This document shows, in pieces, positions 15,686 to 22,752 of a DNA stretch of 28,053 nucleotides. Positions within the stretch are counted from its first letter, which is position 1. Every line of letters begins with the position of its first letter. A program made the translations under genes and the position numbers. Under the pieces are notes generated by a model. That model saw nothing but the letters and a program-made list of their open reading frames with translations. It was not told the origin of the DNA and searched no databases. This DNA comes from an uncultured Eubacteriales bacterium (lineage in GTDB: Bacteria; Bacillota; Clostridia; Oscillospirales; Oscillospiraceae): assembly GCA_900540545.1 (NCBI GenBank), contig UQGJ01000032.1, positions 1 through 28,053 of the forward strand, read 5' to 3'.

Positions 15686-16312
15686 ATGGACTACGAGACC
15701 CAGCGGCGGCTCATGTGTGAGCTGGGCCGCCGGATGTGGGACAGGGGCTGGGTGGCCGCCAACGACGGGAATCTCAGCCGCCGGCTGGGGGAGGGGCTTT
15801 TCCTCGTCACCCCGGCGGGGGTCAGCAAGGGCGCCCTCACCACCGACATGCTCATCGTGGTGGACGGCGAGGGGCGGCCCGCCCCCGGCTCCCCGTCCTC
15901 CTTCCGCCCCTCCTCCGAGACCCCCCTGCATCTGGAGTGCTACCGCCGCCGGCCCGGCGTGGGCGGCGTGTGCCACGCCCATCCCCCCGCCGCCACGGCC
16001 TTTGCCTGCGCCCACATGGGCCTGACCGAGCCCCTGCTGGGGGAGACCGTGATGACCCTGGGCCACGTCCCCTGCGCCCCCTACGGCCGCACCGGCACCG
16101 CCGCGCTGCCCCAGGCCGCCGGTCCCCTGCTGGAGGGCCACGACGCGGTTCTCCTGGCCAACCACGGCGCGCTGACCCTGGGCGCCGACCTGGAGGAGGC
16201 GTACTGGCGCATGGAGACCCTGGAGCACACCGCGCAAATCCATTTGAACGTCCGCATCCTGGGCGGCGGCATACCGCTGACCCCGGACCAGACGGCCGAA
16301 TTAAGGAGTTGA
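15686..16312 (+). CDS. Class II aldolase/adducin family protein (L-fuculose-phosphate aldolase-like)
   Basis: A 208-residue zinc-dependent aldolase. The family signatures are WVAANDGNLSRR (substrate phosphate region), TPAGVSKG, SSETPLH with the likely catalytic Glu78, the zinc ligands His97 and His99 in VCHAHPPAA, and His160 in LLANHGALTLG. All metal and acid/base residues of FucA-type enzymes are present. ATG 15686 has GAAGGAG upstream and a promoter at 15627-15655; the same frame is open far upstream, but that part is antisense to the lipoprotein gene. Expected reaction is reversible cleavage of a sugar phosphate to DHAP and an aldehyde, or a related decarboxylation/epimerisation. No fucose or ribulose pathway genes are nearby, so the substrate is open. 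The next gene starts 4 bp after the stop. Confidence 0.9.
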   Translation: MDYETQRRLMCELGRRMWDRGWVAANDGNLSRRLGEGLFLVTPAGVSKGALTTDMLIVVDGEGRPAPGSPSSFRPSSETPLHLECYRRRPGVGGVCHAHPPAATAFACAHMGLTEPLLGETVMTLGHVPCAPYGRTGTAALPQAAGPLLEGHDAVLLANHGALTLGADLEEAYWRMETLEHTAQIHLNVRILGGGIPLTPDQTAELRS

Positions 16313-16316
16313 ACCC

Positions 16317-16895
16317 ATGGAACCGAAGTTTCAGGTGGAGACCGCCCACAACGAGGACGCCTACAAAAACATGCTGACGGTCCACTACATGCGCCACCAG
16401 AAGAACAAGCACTCCCTGGTCATGCTTTACGCCGTGTGCGTCTTTCTGGGCGTGGTGGTGTGGTATTTTTCCGCGGGGGGCAACTATACCTCCATCCGCG
16501 CTCTGGGCGCGGGCATCTTCGTCGCCGCCGTGGCCTGCATCCTGGCCCCCACTCTGGACCGCTTCTCCGCCGCCCGGGTCTGCCAGCGGCTGACCCAGAC
16601 GGCCACCAAGGCGGCCAAGAAAAACAAGATATTCGGCCTCCCCACCCGCTACCGCTTCTATGACGACCGGCTGGACGCCGCCGACAACGCCGGCTGCGTG
16701 GAGACCCCGTACAGCCAGCTCAACGACCTGGTGGAGACCGAGGACTACTTCCTGCTCTTCGCCGTGGACGGCAAGTGCATCCTGGTGCGCAAGAGCGACT
16801 TCACCCTGGGCACCCCGGAGGACTTCTCCGCCTTCATCGGCCCCGCCTGCGGCCGGAAGCTGGACTTCTTCGAGATGCCCCAGCGGCGGCGGTGA
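16317..16895 (+). CDS. YcxB-like membrane protein
   Basis: A 192-residue protein. Two membrane helices lie at about 33-51 (SLVMLYAVCVFLGVVVWYF) and 61-81 (IRALGAGIFVAAVACILAPTL). After a basic linker rich in Lys, the soluble C-terminal half has YRFYDDRL, TPYSQLNDLVETEDYFLLF and CILVRKSDFTLG. This resembles the YcxB-like C-terminal domain found in many Firmicutes membrane proteins of unknown role. AAGGAGTTG lies upstream of the ATG, and the gene starts 4 bp after the aldolase stop, so it is probably co-transcribed. Nothing in the sequence links its function to the aldolase. Confidence 0.75.
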   Translation: MEPKFQVETAHNEDAYKNMLTVHYMRHQKNKHSLVMLYAVCVFLGVVVWYFSAGGNYTSIRALGAGIFVAAVACILAPTLDRFSAARVCQRLTQTATKAAKKNKIFGLPTRYRFYDDRLDAADNAGCVETPYSQLNDLVETEDYFLLFAVDGKCILVRKSDFTLGTPEDFSAFIGPACGRKLDFFEMPQRRR

Positions 16896-16951
16896 GGGCG
16901 GACTTCCTTTCGCCTGCACGGCAAATTGGGAGTTGTTGAGGAAAGCATGAA

Positions 16952-17335
16952 ATGAACAAAGTGGAATTAGAAACCTATATCGCTGAAACGTATCATGCGC
17001 AGAAAGACTATCCTTGGATAAAGTATCCCAATTATGTGGTTTTTCGCCATCCCAACAATCAAAAATGGTTTGCCCTCGTCATGGACATACCCAAGGTGAA
17101 ATTGGGCTTGCAGGGGGACGGCCTTTTGGATGTTGTCAATCTCAAATGCGATCCCATTCTGATCGGTTCGCTGCGCTCAGAACCGGGGTTCTTCCCCGCG
17201 TATCATATGAACAAAGAGAGCTGGATCACAGTCGCTTTAGACGGCAGTGTGCCCGACGACAGAATAAAAATGCTTCTTGACATGAGCTTTGAAGCGACTG
17301 CTGTCAAAAGAAAAAGACGCACTCCAAATTTGTGA
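16952..17335 (+). CDS. MmcQ/YjbR-family protein
   Basis: A 127-residue protein of the YjbR family (double-wing fold, DUF419). Typical features are YPWIKYPNYVVFRHPNNQKWFALVMDI, the VVNLKCDP turn and PAYHMNKESWITVALDG, ending in a helix before the basic tail KRKRRTPNL. The fold resembles DNA-binding CyaY-like proteins, but no function is established. Codons are clearly AT-richer than in the neighbours (many A/T third positions), suggesting a more recent origin by transfer. GAGGAAAG lies 6 bp upstream of ATG 16952. The gap from the YcxB-like gene is 56 bp. Confidence 0.85.
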   Translation: MNKVELETYIAETYHAQKDYPWIKYPNYVVFRHPNNQKWFALVMDIPKVKLGLQGDGLLDVVNLKCDPILIGSLRSEPGFFPAYHMNKESWITVALDGSVPDDRIKMLLDMSFEATAVKRKRRTPNL

Positions 17336-17372
17336 TGCCCCTGTGTATAATCAAAGGGGTCATCGAAACTAC

Positions 17373-17401
17373 TTGCAATCTACCGGGGTTTCTGGTATAC
17401 T
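17373..17401 (+). promoter_or_regulatory. Sigma-A promoter of the CorC-type gene and its leader
   Basis: TTGCAA (17373-17378), a 17-bp spacer and TATACT (17396-17401). Transcription should begin near 17408, about 160 bp before the coding start. Confidence 0.8.
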
Positions 17402-17407
17402 GTATCT

Positions 17408-17525
17408 CAATCTTTGAAACAGAAGGGGTCGGTGAGTCCGCGTGGACCAGCCTCCGCCTAGTACTTACAATCGGTGATACAAGGGCAGCCTTAGCCGTGC
17501 AGACGGCATAGGGCTGCCCTTTTAT
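17408..17525 (+). ncRNA. Structured leader RNA with intrinsic terminator (candidate riboswitch or attenuator)
   Basis: Between a good promoter and the CorC-type gene lies an untranslated ~115-nt segment. GGU (17431-17433) plus GUCC (17436-17439) can pair with GGAC (17444-17447) plus GCC (17450-17452) around a GCGU loop. UCGGUGA occurs twice, at 17429-17435 and 17471-17477. It ends in a large hairpin, AAGGGCAGCC (about 17480-17490) with GGGCTGCCCTT (about 17511-17521), containing an inner GCCGT/ACGGC stem and followed by TTTTATA, which is a typical terminator. A terminator placed before a transporter gene suggests conditional read-through. I could not match it to a known riboswitch class. Confidence 0.55.
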
Positions 17526-17567
17526 ACACAAAATATCGAAATTAAAAAATGGAGTTGATCTGTCCTC

Positions 17568-18833
17568 ATGGACCCAGCCAGTATCAGTAAAATCGTCGCT
17601 ATCCTCTTTCTCGTGGTCTTTTCCGCCTACTTTTCCGCCACCGAGACCGCCTTCACCTCCCTGAACCGCATCCGGCTCAAGAGCCGGGCCGACAACGGCG
17701 ACAAGCGGGCCGCGGCCACCCTGGCCCTGGCGGAGGACTACGACCGGCTGCTGTCCACCATCCTGGTGGGCAACAACGTGGTCAACAACGCCGCCACCAC
17801 TCTGGCCACCCTGCTCTTCGTGGCCCTGCTGGGCGAGGCCCGGGGGCCCGCCATGGCCACGCTGGTGGTCACGGTGGTCATCCTGATTTTCGGCGAAATC
17901 TCGCCCAAGAGCATGGCGAAGGAGTTTCCGGAGCAGTTCGCCATGTTCTCCGCCCCCTTCCTGCGGCTGCTCATGTGGCTGCTGACCCCCGTCACCTTCC
18001 TGGCCGCCCAGTGGAAGCGGCTGCTGAACAAGCTGTTCCGCAAGCAGGCAGACGGCGGCATCACCGAGGAGGAGCTCATCACCATGGTCTCCGAGGCCGA
18101 GAACGAGGGCGGGCTGGACCAGCACGAGAGCGAGCTCATCCGCTCCGCCATCGAGTTCAACGAGCTGGAGGTGGAGGAGATCTTGACCCCCCGGGTGGAC
18201 ATCGTGGCCGCCGAGGACACCGCCACCATGGACGAGATTGCCGCCATCTTCGCGGAGAACGGCTACTCCCGCCTGCCCATCTACCACGACACCATCGACA
18301 ACATCGTGGGCGTCATCCACGAAAAGGACTTCCACGCCGCCCGCTACCACGGCCAGGCGGACGTCTCCGCCATCGTCTCCACCGTGCTCTACACCACCGC
18401 CAACACCAAAATCTCCGACCTGCTGCGCATCCTTCAGCGCAACAAGGCCCACATGGTCATTGTGGTGGACGAGTACGGCGGCACCGAGGGCCTGTGTACC
18501 CTGGAGGACATCGTGGAGGAGCTGGTGGGCGAGATTTGGGACGAGCACGACGAGGTCATCGAGGAGTTCAAAAAGCAGCCCGACGGCAGCTATCTCATCT
18601 CCTGCAACGCCAACCTCACCGACCTCTACGACCTCTTCTCCCTCAAGGGGGAGAGCGACTCCACCACCGTGTCCGGCTGGGTCATGGAGGAGATTGGACG
18701 GGTCCCCGAGGAGGGGGACCAGTTCACCTGCGGGAACCTGGACGTGACGGTCACCAAGGTGGACCACCGCCGGGTGCTGGAAATCCAGGTGGTGGTCCTG
18801 CCGGAGGAGGAGTCCGAGGGCAAAAAGGACTGA
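17568..18833 (+). CDS. CNNM/CorC (HlyC) family transporter: DUF21, CBS pair and CorC_HlyC domain
   Basis: A 421-residue membrane protein. Residues 1-~155 form the DUF21/CNNM transmembrane domain with SAYFSATETAFTSLNR (19-34) and GNNVVNNAATT, then FGEISPKSMAKE (108-119). A CBS pair follows at about 205-255 and 275-325 (ILTPRVDIVAAEDTATMDEI, YSRLPIYHDTIDNIVGVIHEKD, MVIVVDEYGGTEGLCTLEDIVEELVG). The C-terminal CorC_HlyC domain spans about 340-415. Family members export or exchange Mg2+ or Na+, with the CBS domains binding ATP/Mg. The ATG is preceded by GGAG at a long 13-bp spacing, a weak ribosome site. The promoter-leader-terminator unit upstream suggests control by premature termination, perhaps by a metal ion (inference). 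Confidence 0.93.
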   Translation: MDPASISKIVAILFLVVFSAYFSATETAFTSLNRIRLKSRADNGDKRAAATLALAEDYDRLLSTILVGNNVVNNAATTLATLLFVALLGEARGPAMATLVVTVVILIFGEISPKSMAKEFPEQFAMFSAPFLRLLMWLLTPVTFLAAQWKRLLNKLFRKQADGGITEEELITMVSEAENEGGLDQHESELIRSAIEFNELEVEEILTPRVDIVAAEDTATMDEIAAIFAENGYSRLPIYHDTIDNIVGVIHEKDFHAARYHGQADVSAIVSTVLYTTANTKISDLLRILQRNKAHMVIVVDEYGGTEGLCTLEDIVEELVGEIWDEHDEVIEEFKKQPDGSYLISCNANLTDLYDLFSLKGESDSTTVSGWVMEEIGRVPEEGDQFTCGNLDVTVTKVDHRRVLEIQVVVLPEEESEGKKD

Positions 18834-18927
18834 CCGCAACCAAAAGTTGCGGCTCTGGAAAGCGGAATGGGTGGCGTCTCCCCCGGTTTTCCGGTATCAT
18901 GGAACGAGAAAAAGGGGGGAATGACCG

Positions 18928-19455
18928 GTGAATATGGAAATTGCCAACCGGCTGGTGGAACTGCGCCGGGCCCACGGCCTGAGTCAGGAGGAGCTGGCCG
19001 CCCGGCTCGGGGTCAGCCGTCAGGCCGTGAGCAAATGGGAGCGGTGCGAGTCGTCGCCGGACACGGACAACCTGATTGCCCTGGCCCGGCTCTACGGGGT
19101 CTCCCTGGACGGCCTGCTGCTCCACGAGACGGCGGCTCCAGCCGGCTCGGCCTGCGCCGTCGCCCCCATGCCGGAGCCGGAACCGGCCGCGGAACCGGGA
19201 CCCGACCCCAACCCGGAGCCGGACTGGGGCGACGACAGCGACATCTTCGCCACCGCCGCCGCCTGGGACGCGGCGGACCAGATGGTCTCGGAGCGGCGGC
19301 GGAAGCGGCTCAAAAAGCTCCTGGGCAGTTTCCCCTTCCCGCTGGTGGTGACACCGCTCTATCTGTGCCTGGGCTTTTTCTTCGGCCTGTGGCACCCCGG
19401 CTGGCTGATTTTCCTCGCCGTGCCGGTTTACTACTGTCTTGTGGATATGCTCTGA
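18928..19455 (+). CDS. XRE-family helix-turn-helix regulator with C-terminal membrane helices
   Basis: A 175-residue protein. Residues 3-60 are a Cro/C1-type HTH (LVELRRAHGLSQEELAARLG, then VSRQAVSKWERCESSPDTDN). Then come a Pro/Glu/Asp-rich linker (about 78-104), a basic stretch SERRRKRLKK (121-130) and two hydrophobic helices (about 135-152 and 158-174). This layout is common in Firmicutes regulators tethered to the membrane. I chose GTG 18928 because GGGGGGA lies 7 bp upstream; ATG 18934 is the alternative. The target genes and any signal are unknown. A strong terminator overlaps its stop codon. Confidence 0.85.
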   Translation: MNMEIANRLVELRRAHGLSQEELAARLGVSRQAVSKWERCESSPDTDNLIALARLYGVSLDGLLLHETAAPAGSACAVAPMPEPEPAAEPGPDPNPEPDWGDDSDIFATAAAWDAADQMVSERRRKRLKKLLGSFPFPLVVTPLYLCLGFFFGLWHPGWLIFLAVPVYYCLVDML

Positions 19456-19496
19456 AAAAAGGTCCGGCATCCGTTATTGGATGCCGGACCTTTTTT
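19455..19496. terminator. Bidirectional terminator between the XRE gene and the lysO pair
   Basis: A perfect 18-bp stem, 19455-19472 with 19479-19496 (loop GTTATT), with A6 at one side and T6 at the other. It serves both convergent transcripts. Confidence 0.95.
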
Positions 19497-19530
19497 CAGA
19501 ACGGGGAGACGTGCCCCAGCCCGCCGCCGC

Positions 19531-20130
19531 TCAAAACGGCAGGGACACGATGAAGGGCACCAGCACTGGCACAGCGAAGGACAAAATCACGCCGGAGACG
19601 AAGGAATAGATGGTAATGCGCTCGTGGGTGGAGCGGACCACCACGGGCAGCACGGTGTCCATGGCCGCCGCGCCGGGGAGGGAGACGCACTCCACGAAGC
19701 CGATGTATTTTGCCACCACGGGAATCAGCACGATGGCCAGCACCTCCCGCATAACGTTGGACAGGAAGGCCACGGCGGAGACGGAGGTGGAGTATTCCGC
19801 CAAGAGCATGGGGGCCAGGGAGTACCAGCCGAAGCCCGCGCTGGCGGCCATGGCGTCCTTCACGGTCATGGGGAGGAACAGGCCCGCCACCGCCGCCGCG
19901 GCCAGGGTGCCCACGGCCACGGCCACGGGGATGAGCAGGACCTTGAAGCCGGCCTCCTTGATCTCCTTCCAGATGGTGCCCTGGCGGCCCATGTCCACGC
20001 CCACCAGGAAGAGGATGAGGCACAGGCCCAGGTTGATGATGGTGCCGATATGGGCCACGAAGGCGGCGGGAATCAGGAAGTGCCCCAGCAGCATACCGCC
20101 GATGACGGCGCCGATGATCCATTTTGTCAT
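19531..20130 (-). CDS. lysO: Lysine exporter LysO, C-terminal half (separate gene)
   Basis: A 199-residue polytopic protein matching the C-terminal two-thirds of E. coli LysO (YbjE, DUF340). ASAGFGWYSLAPMLLAEY, MREVLAIVLIPVV and PGAAAMDTVLPVV correspond to the conserved SGFGWYSL, RELIAIMLIP and GATSMDFTLPV segments, and the first helices hold LILFLVGVDMGRQG. About six hydrophobic helices are present. The ATG overlaps the stop of the preceding gene by ATGA, so the two halves are translationally coupled. Together they total about 312 residues, close to the 299 of the single-chain protein. Expected role is lysine (or thialysine) efflux through the cytoplasmic membrane. Confidence 0.87.
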   Translation of the reverse strand: MTKWIIGAVIGGMLLGHFLIPAAFVAHIGTIINLGLCLILFLVGVDMGRQGTIWKEIKEAGFKVLLIPVAVAVGTLAAAAVAGLFLPMTVKDAMAASAGFGWYSLAPMLLAEYSTSVSAVAFLSNVMREVLAIVLIPVVAKYIGFVECVSLPGAAAMDTVLPVVVRSTHERITIYSFVSGVILSFAVPVLVPFIVSLPF

Positions 20131-20468
20131 GCTTCGGGCACCTCCTCCGCGCTCCGCCTCCGGCCCTGGCGGTCCAGCTTCAGCAGCTTGCGGACCCCAA
20201 AGACGGCCAGCACGGACCCGGCCAAGGCCAGCAGGGTGATGGCCAGGGCGGACAGGCCGATGGACCCCAGGGACGAAATCACCTGCTCGTCGGCGCCGAT
20301 CTCAATGCCCAGGGCCAGGATCAGCAGGATGAGGGCCACGGTCTGGACCCGGCCCAGCCAGTTCAGCTTTCGTTCCCGCACGGCCTTCCGGGACCCGATA
20401 AAGACCCCCAGGGCGATGACCCCCACATACAGGGCCAGGCTCTGGAGACTGCTCAAAAAGTTTTCCAA
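20127..20468 (-). CDS. LysO N-terminal half (separate gene)
   Basis: A 113-residue membrane protein with three helices (ALYVGVIALGVFIGS, VQTVALILLILALGIEIG, IGLSALAITLLALAGSVLAVFG), corresponding to the N-terminal segment of LysO. The start is TTG 20468 on the minus strand: AGGAGGAG lies 6 bp upstream and no ATG or GTG in this frame has a comparable site. The next gene, the LysO C-terminal half, begins inside its stop codon (ATGA). This split form is probably functional as a two-subunit transporter rather than a broken gene, since neither half shows stops and each has its own initiation region. Upstream lies a long repeat cluster. Confidence 0.8.
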   Translation of the reverse strand: MENFLSSLQSLALYVGVIALGVFIGSRKAVRERKLNWLGRVQTVALILLILALGIEIGADEQVISSLGSIGLSALAITLLALAGSVLAVFGVRKLLKLDRQGRRRSAEEVPEA

Positions 20469-20489
20469 GGGTTGCTCCTCCTCTTTCTT

Positions 20490-20990
20490 TGGTGGGGTGG
20501 GACGGGGGATGCGGATTGCCGCGCCAGTCTGCGGACTGGTTCGCAATGACAGGGGGGCGGGGACGCCGGGCCCTACGTGGGGTGTGCGTTTAGCGGATGG
20601 CGAGGCGGCATCGAGGGACGGGCGGCCGCAAGGGCCGCCCCTACGGGGGGATGGACGGCAGGAACGCCGGGGGCGGCGGTCCCCACACCGGCAATGGGCG
20701 GAAGGGTAATTCAAAGATGCAGAGACTGGTGGCGGCTGGTTGGCACCGAGGAAAACGCAACTACCATCAAGCATTGCCGGGTCATATGCCGAGGGGCGAC
20801 AGCCGGAGTCATTCGGTCGCCAGACCGATACGAGCTGCAACGATTTTCAAGGCTTGCCATCCCCCGAGAACCGTACCGCCGCCCGGACGTTCCCCTTACC
20901 TTCTTTCCGGCCTCTTTCTTCGAGAAGAAAGAGGCCCCCCCGGAGGGACTCCGCCCCCGGCAGGGGCCGTGCCCCTGACCGCGCTCAACG
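20490..20990 (-). repeat. Repeat cluster with family 1 copy D and palindromes
   Basis: About 580 bp without a gene lie between the lysO pair and proA. A palindrome ATTGCCGCGCCAGT..CGCAAT occupies 20515-20547 and recurs at 22460-22492. A GGGCGGCCGCAAGGGCC palindrome ending GCCCCTAC is at about 20619-20645. Family 1 copy D (minus strand) covers about 20690-20970, with CGTACCGCCGCCCGGACG and GCCGAGGGGCG as plus-strand landmarks and an end hairpin at 20909-20936. Copy D lacks the CCAGGGGG nested stem-loop of copies B and C. Confidence 0.75.
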
Positions 20991-21002
20991 AAGCGCCGGT
21001 CT

Positions 21003-21046
21003 TCCCCTCATCCGCCCCTTCGGGGCACCTTCCCCCAGGGGAAGGC
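21003..21046 (-). repeat. CCTTCCCC..GGGGAAGG repeat downstream of proA
   Basis: On the minus strand, a CCTTCCC/GGGAAGG hairpin and a GCCCC/GGGGC hairpin followed by GGATGAGGGG abut the proA stop codon. This combination is familiar as a dispersed intergenic repeat in Clostridia. It may also act as a terminator, but there is no T-run. Confidence 0.55.
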
Positions 21047-22297
21047 TTATTCCCGGACTTGGCCTGTGCCGTAGATGATGTATTTGCTGCTGGTCAGCTC
21101 CTCCAGGCCCATGGGGCCGCGGGCGTGCATCTTTTGGGTGGAGATGCCGATCTCTGCCCCCAGGCCGAACTCGAAGCCGTCGGTGAAGCGGGTGGAGGCG
21201 TTGACGTAGACCGCCGCCGCGTCCACCTGGTCCAGGAAGTTCTGGGCGGTGAAGTAGTCCGCCGTGACGATGGACTCGGAGTGGCCGGAGCCGTGGTCGT
21301 TGATGAAGGCGATGGCCTCGGCGGCGCTGTCCACCACCTTGACGGCCAGGGTGAAGTCGCCGTACTCGGTGTCCCAGTCCTCCTCCGTGGCGGGCACCAC
21401 ACAGGGGCCCAAAATGGCCTGGGTCCGGGGGCAGCCGTGGAGCTCCACGGACTTTTGGTCCAGCAGGGCCTTGGCTTTGGGCAGGAAGGCATCCGCCACG
21501 GCGGCGTGGACCAGCAGGCACTCGGCGGCGTTGCACACCGAGGGGCGGGAGGTCTTGGCGTTGTAGATGATGTTGGCAGCCATGTCCAGGTCGGCCTTCT
21601 CGTCCACGTAGACGTGGCAGACCCCCACCCCGGTCTCGATGACGGGGACCCGGGCGTTCTCCACCACGCTGCGGATGAGGCCCGCCCCGCCCCGGGGGAT
21701 CAGCACGTCCAGGTAGCCGGTGAGGGCCATCAGCTCATTGGCGCTCTGGCGGGTGGTGTCCTGGACCAGGGCCACGCAGTCGGCGGGCAGGCCCGCCTGC
21801 TCCAGGGCCTGGCGCATGACGGAGACGAAGGCGTTGTTGGAGCGGAAGGCCTCCTTGCCGCCCCGGAGGATGACGGCGTTGCCCGACTTGAGGCAGAGGG
21901 CGGCGGCGTCCACTGTGACGTTGGGCCGGGCCTCGTAGATGATGCCGATGACCCCCAGGGGGACCCGGCGCTTGCCGATGGTGAGGCCGTTGGGGCGGGT
22001 CTCCATCTTGGTCACCTGTCCGATGGGGTCCGGGAGGGCGGCCACCTGACGCACCCCCTCCACGATGCCGTCGATCCGCTCCGCCGTCAGGGCCAGACGG
22101 TCCAGGAGGGCGGGCTTCATGCCGGTTTCCCGGGCGGCGGTGAGGTCTTTTTCGTTTTCGGCCAGGATGTGGTCCCGGTGGGCCAGAAGGGCCTGGGCGA
22201 TTTGCTCCAGGGCGGCGTTCTTTTTGGCGGCGCCCGCCGTGGACAGGACGCGCCCGGCCAGCTTGGCGGCGCGGCCCTGGGTCTCTAGTGCGGTCAT
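21047..22297 (-). CDS. proA: Glutamate-5-semialdehyde dehydrogenase (gamma-glutamyl phosphate reductase)
   Basis: A 416-residue NADPH-dependent enzyme of the second step of proline synthesis, reducing gamma-glutamyl phosphate to glutamate semialdehyde. It has the aldehyde-dehydrogenase fold with PLGVIGIIYEARPNVTVDAAALCLKSGNA, the GGKEA motif, and the catalytic cysteine (Cys255) in TSRPSVCNAAECLLVH. The C-terminus has FGLGAEIGISTQKMHARGPMG, characteristic of ProA. Full length for the family. ATG 22297 follows GAGGTGATTCC. proB lies upstream on the same strand, but 455 bp of repeats separate them, so co-transcription is uncertain. Confidence 0.97.
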   Translation of the reverse strand: MTALETQGRAAKLAGRVLSTAGAAKKNAALEQIAQALLAHRDHILAENEKDLTAARETGMKPALLDRLALTAERIDGIVEGVRQVAALPDPIGQVTKMETRPNGLTIGKRRVPLGVIGIIYEARPNVTVDAAALCLKSGNAVILRGGKEAFRSNNAFVSVMRQALEQAGLPADCVALVQDTTRQSANELMALTGYLDVLIPRGGAGLIRSVVENARVPVIETGVGVCHVYVDEKADLDMAANIIYNAKTSRPSVCNAAECLLVHAAVADAFLPKAKALLDQKSVELHGCPRTQAILGPCVVPATEEDWDTEYGDFTLAVKVVDSAAEAIAFINDHGSGHSESIVTADYFTAQNFLDQVDAAAVYVNASTRFTDGFEFGLGAEIGISTQKMHARGPMGLEELTSSKYIIYGTGQVRE

Positions 22298-22311
22298 GGA
22301 ATCACCTCTAT

Positions 22312-22500
22312 GAATTGAGAATTGACAATGGATAATTGAGAATGTCGCCTGCGGGCGGGACGGGGGGACGGGCGGCCGCAAGGGCCGCCCCTACGGCGAG
22401 GACGTAAGAACGGCCCGTCGAGGACGCCGGGCGCTACGGGGGTGGGACGGGGGATGCGGATTGCCGCGCCAGTTTGAGAACTGGCTCGCAATGACAGGAG
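22312..22500 (-). repeat. AT-rich element and palindromes between proB and proA
   Basis: GAATTGAGAATTGACAATGG with following AATTGAGAAT (22312-22344) leads into CGCCTGCGGGCGGGAC, which resembles the AT-rich element at 25513-25550. Next are a GGGCGGCCGCAAGGGCC palindrome (about 22370-22397) and the ATTGCCGCGCCAGT..CGCAAT palindrome (22460-22492). No gene is present. Confidence 0.72.
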
Positions 22501-22750
22501 GGGGGCGCACAAGCCTTGTGGCGGCTTGTTTGCACCAGGTAAAACGCAACTACAATCAAGTCTTGCCGGGTGATATGCCGAGGGTCCGGATGTCCGGGGG
22601 ACATCCGGATGAATTTGGGCGAAGCCACCTTAATCCAGGCAGCCGGAGTTGGTTGGGCGGGGGCCGATACGGGCTGTAACGGCTTTCTGGGTTTGCTACC
22701 TAACGAAAACCGTACCGCCGCCCGGACGTTCCCTTACCTTCTTTCCGTCC
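22500..22750 (-). repeat. Family 1 repeat, copy E, with a nested insertion
   Basis: On the plus strand, GCGGCTTGTTTGCACC, AAAACGCAACTAC, CAAGTCTTGCCGGG, AGCCGGAGTTGG and CGTACCGCCGCCCGGACG mark family 1 in reverse. About 50 bp (roughly 22583-22640) interrupt it where the other copies are continuous. The insert holds a perfect 11-bp hairpin, TCCGGATGTCC (22585-22595) with GGACATCCGGA (22599-22609). Like copy D, it lacks the CCAGGGGG stem-loop. Confidence 0.72.
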
Positions 22751-22752
22751 CC

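Noticed and set aside
17408..17480. M-box (Mg2+) riboswitch upstream of the CorC-type gene
   Set aside because: GGUGAG is suggestive, but the region before the terminator is only about 75 nt and the other conserved M-box segments are missing. I keep it as an unassigned leader.
17304..18839. Minus-strand open frame opposite the CorC-type gene
   Set aside because: Shadow of a GC-rich gene; Val/Gly/His-rich with no ribosome site or domain.
18835..18853. Terminator after the CorC-type gene
   Set aside because: CCGCAAC/GTTGCGG forms a small hairpin, but it is followed by CTCTGG rather than T residues.
21008..21046. Intrinsic terminator of proA
   Set aside because: A hairpin is present but no T-run follows on the minus strand, and it matches a dispersed repeat, so I list it as a repeat.
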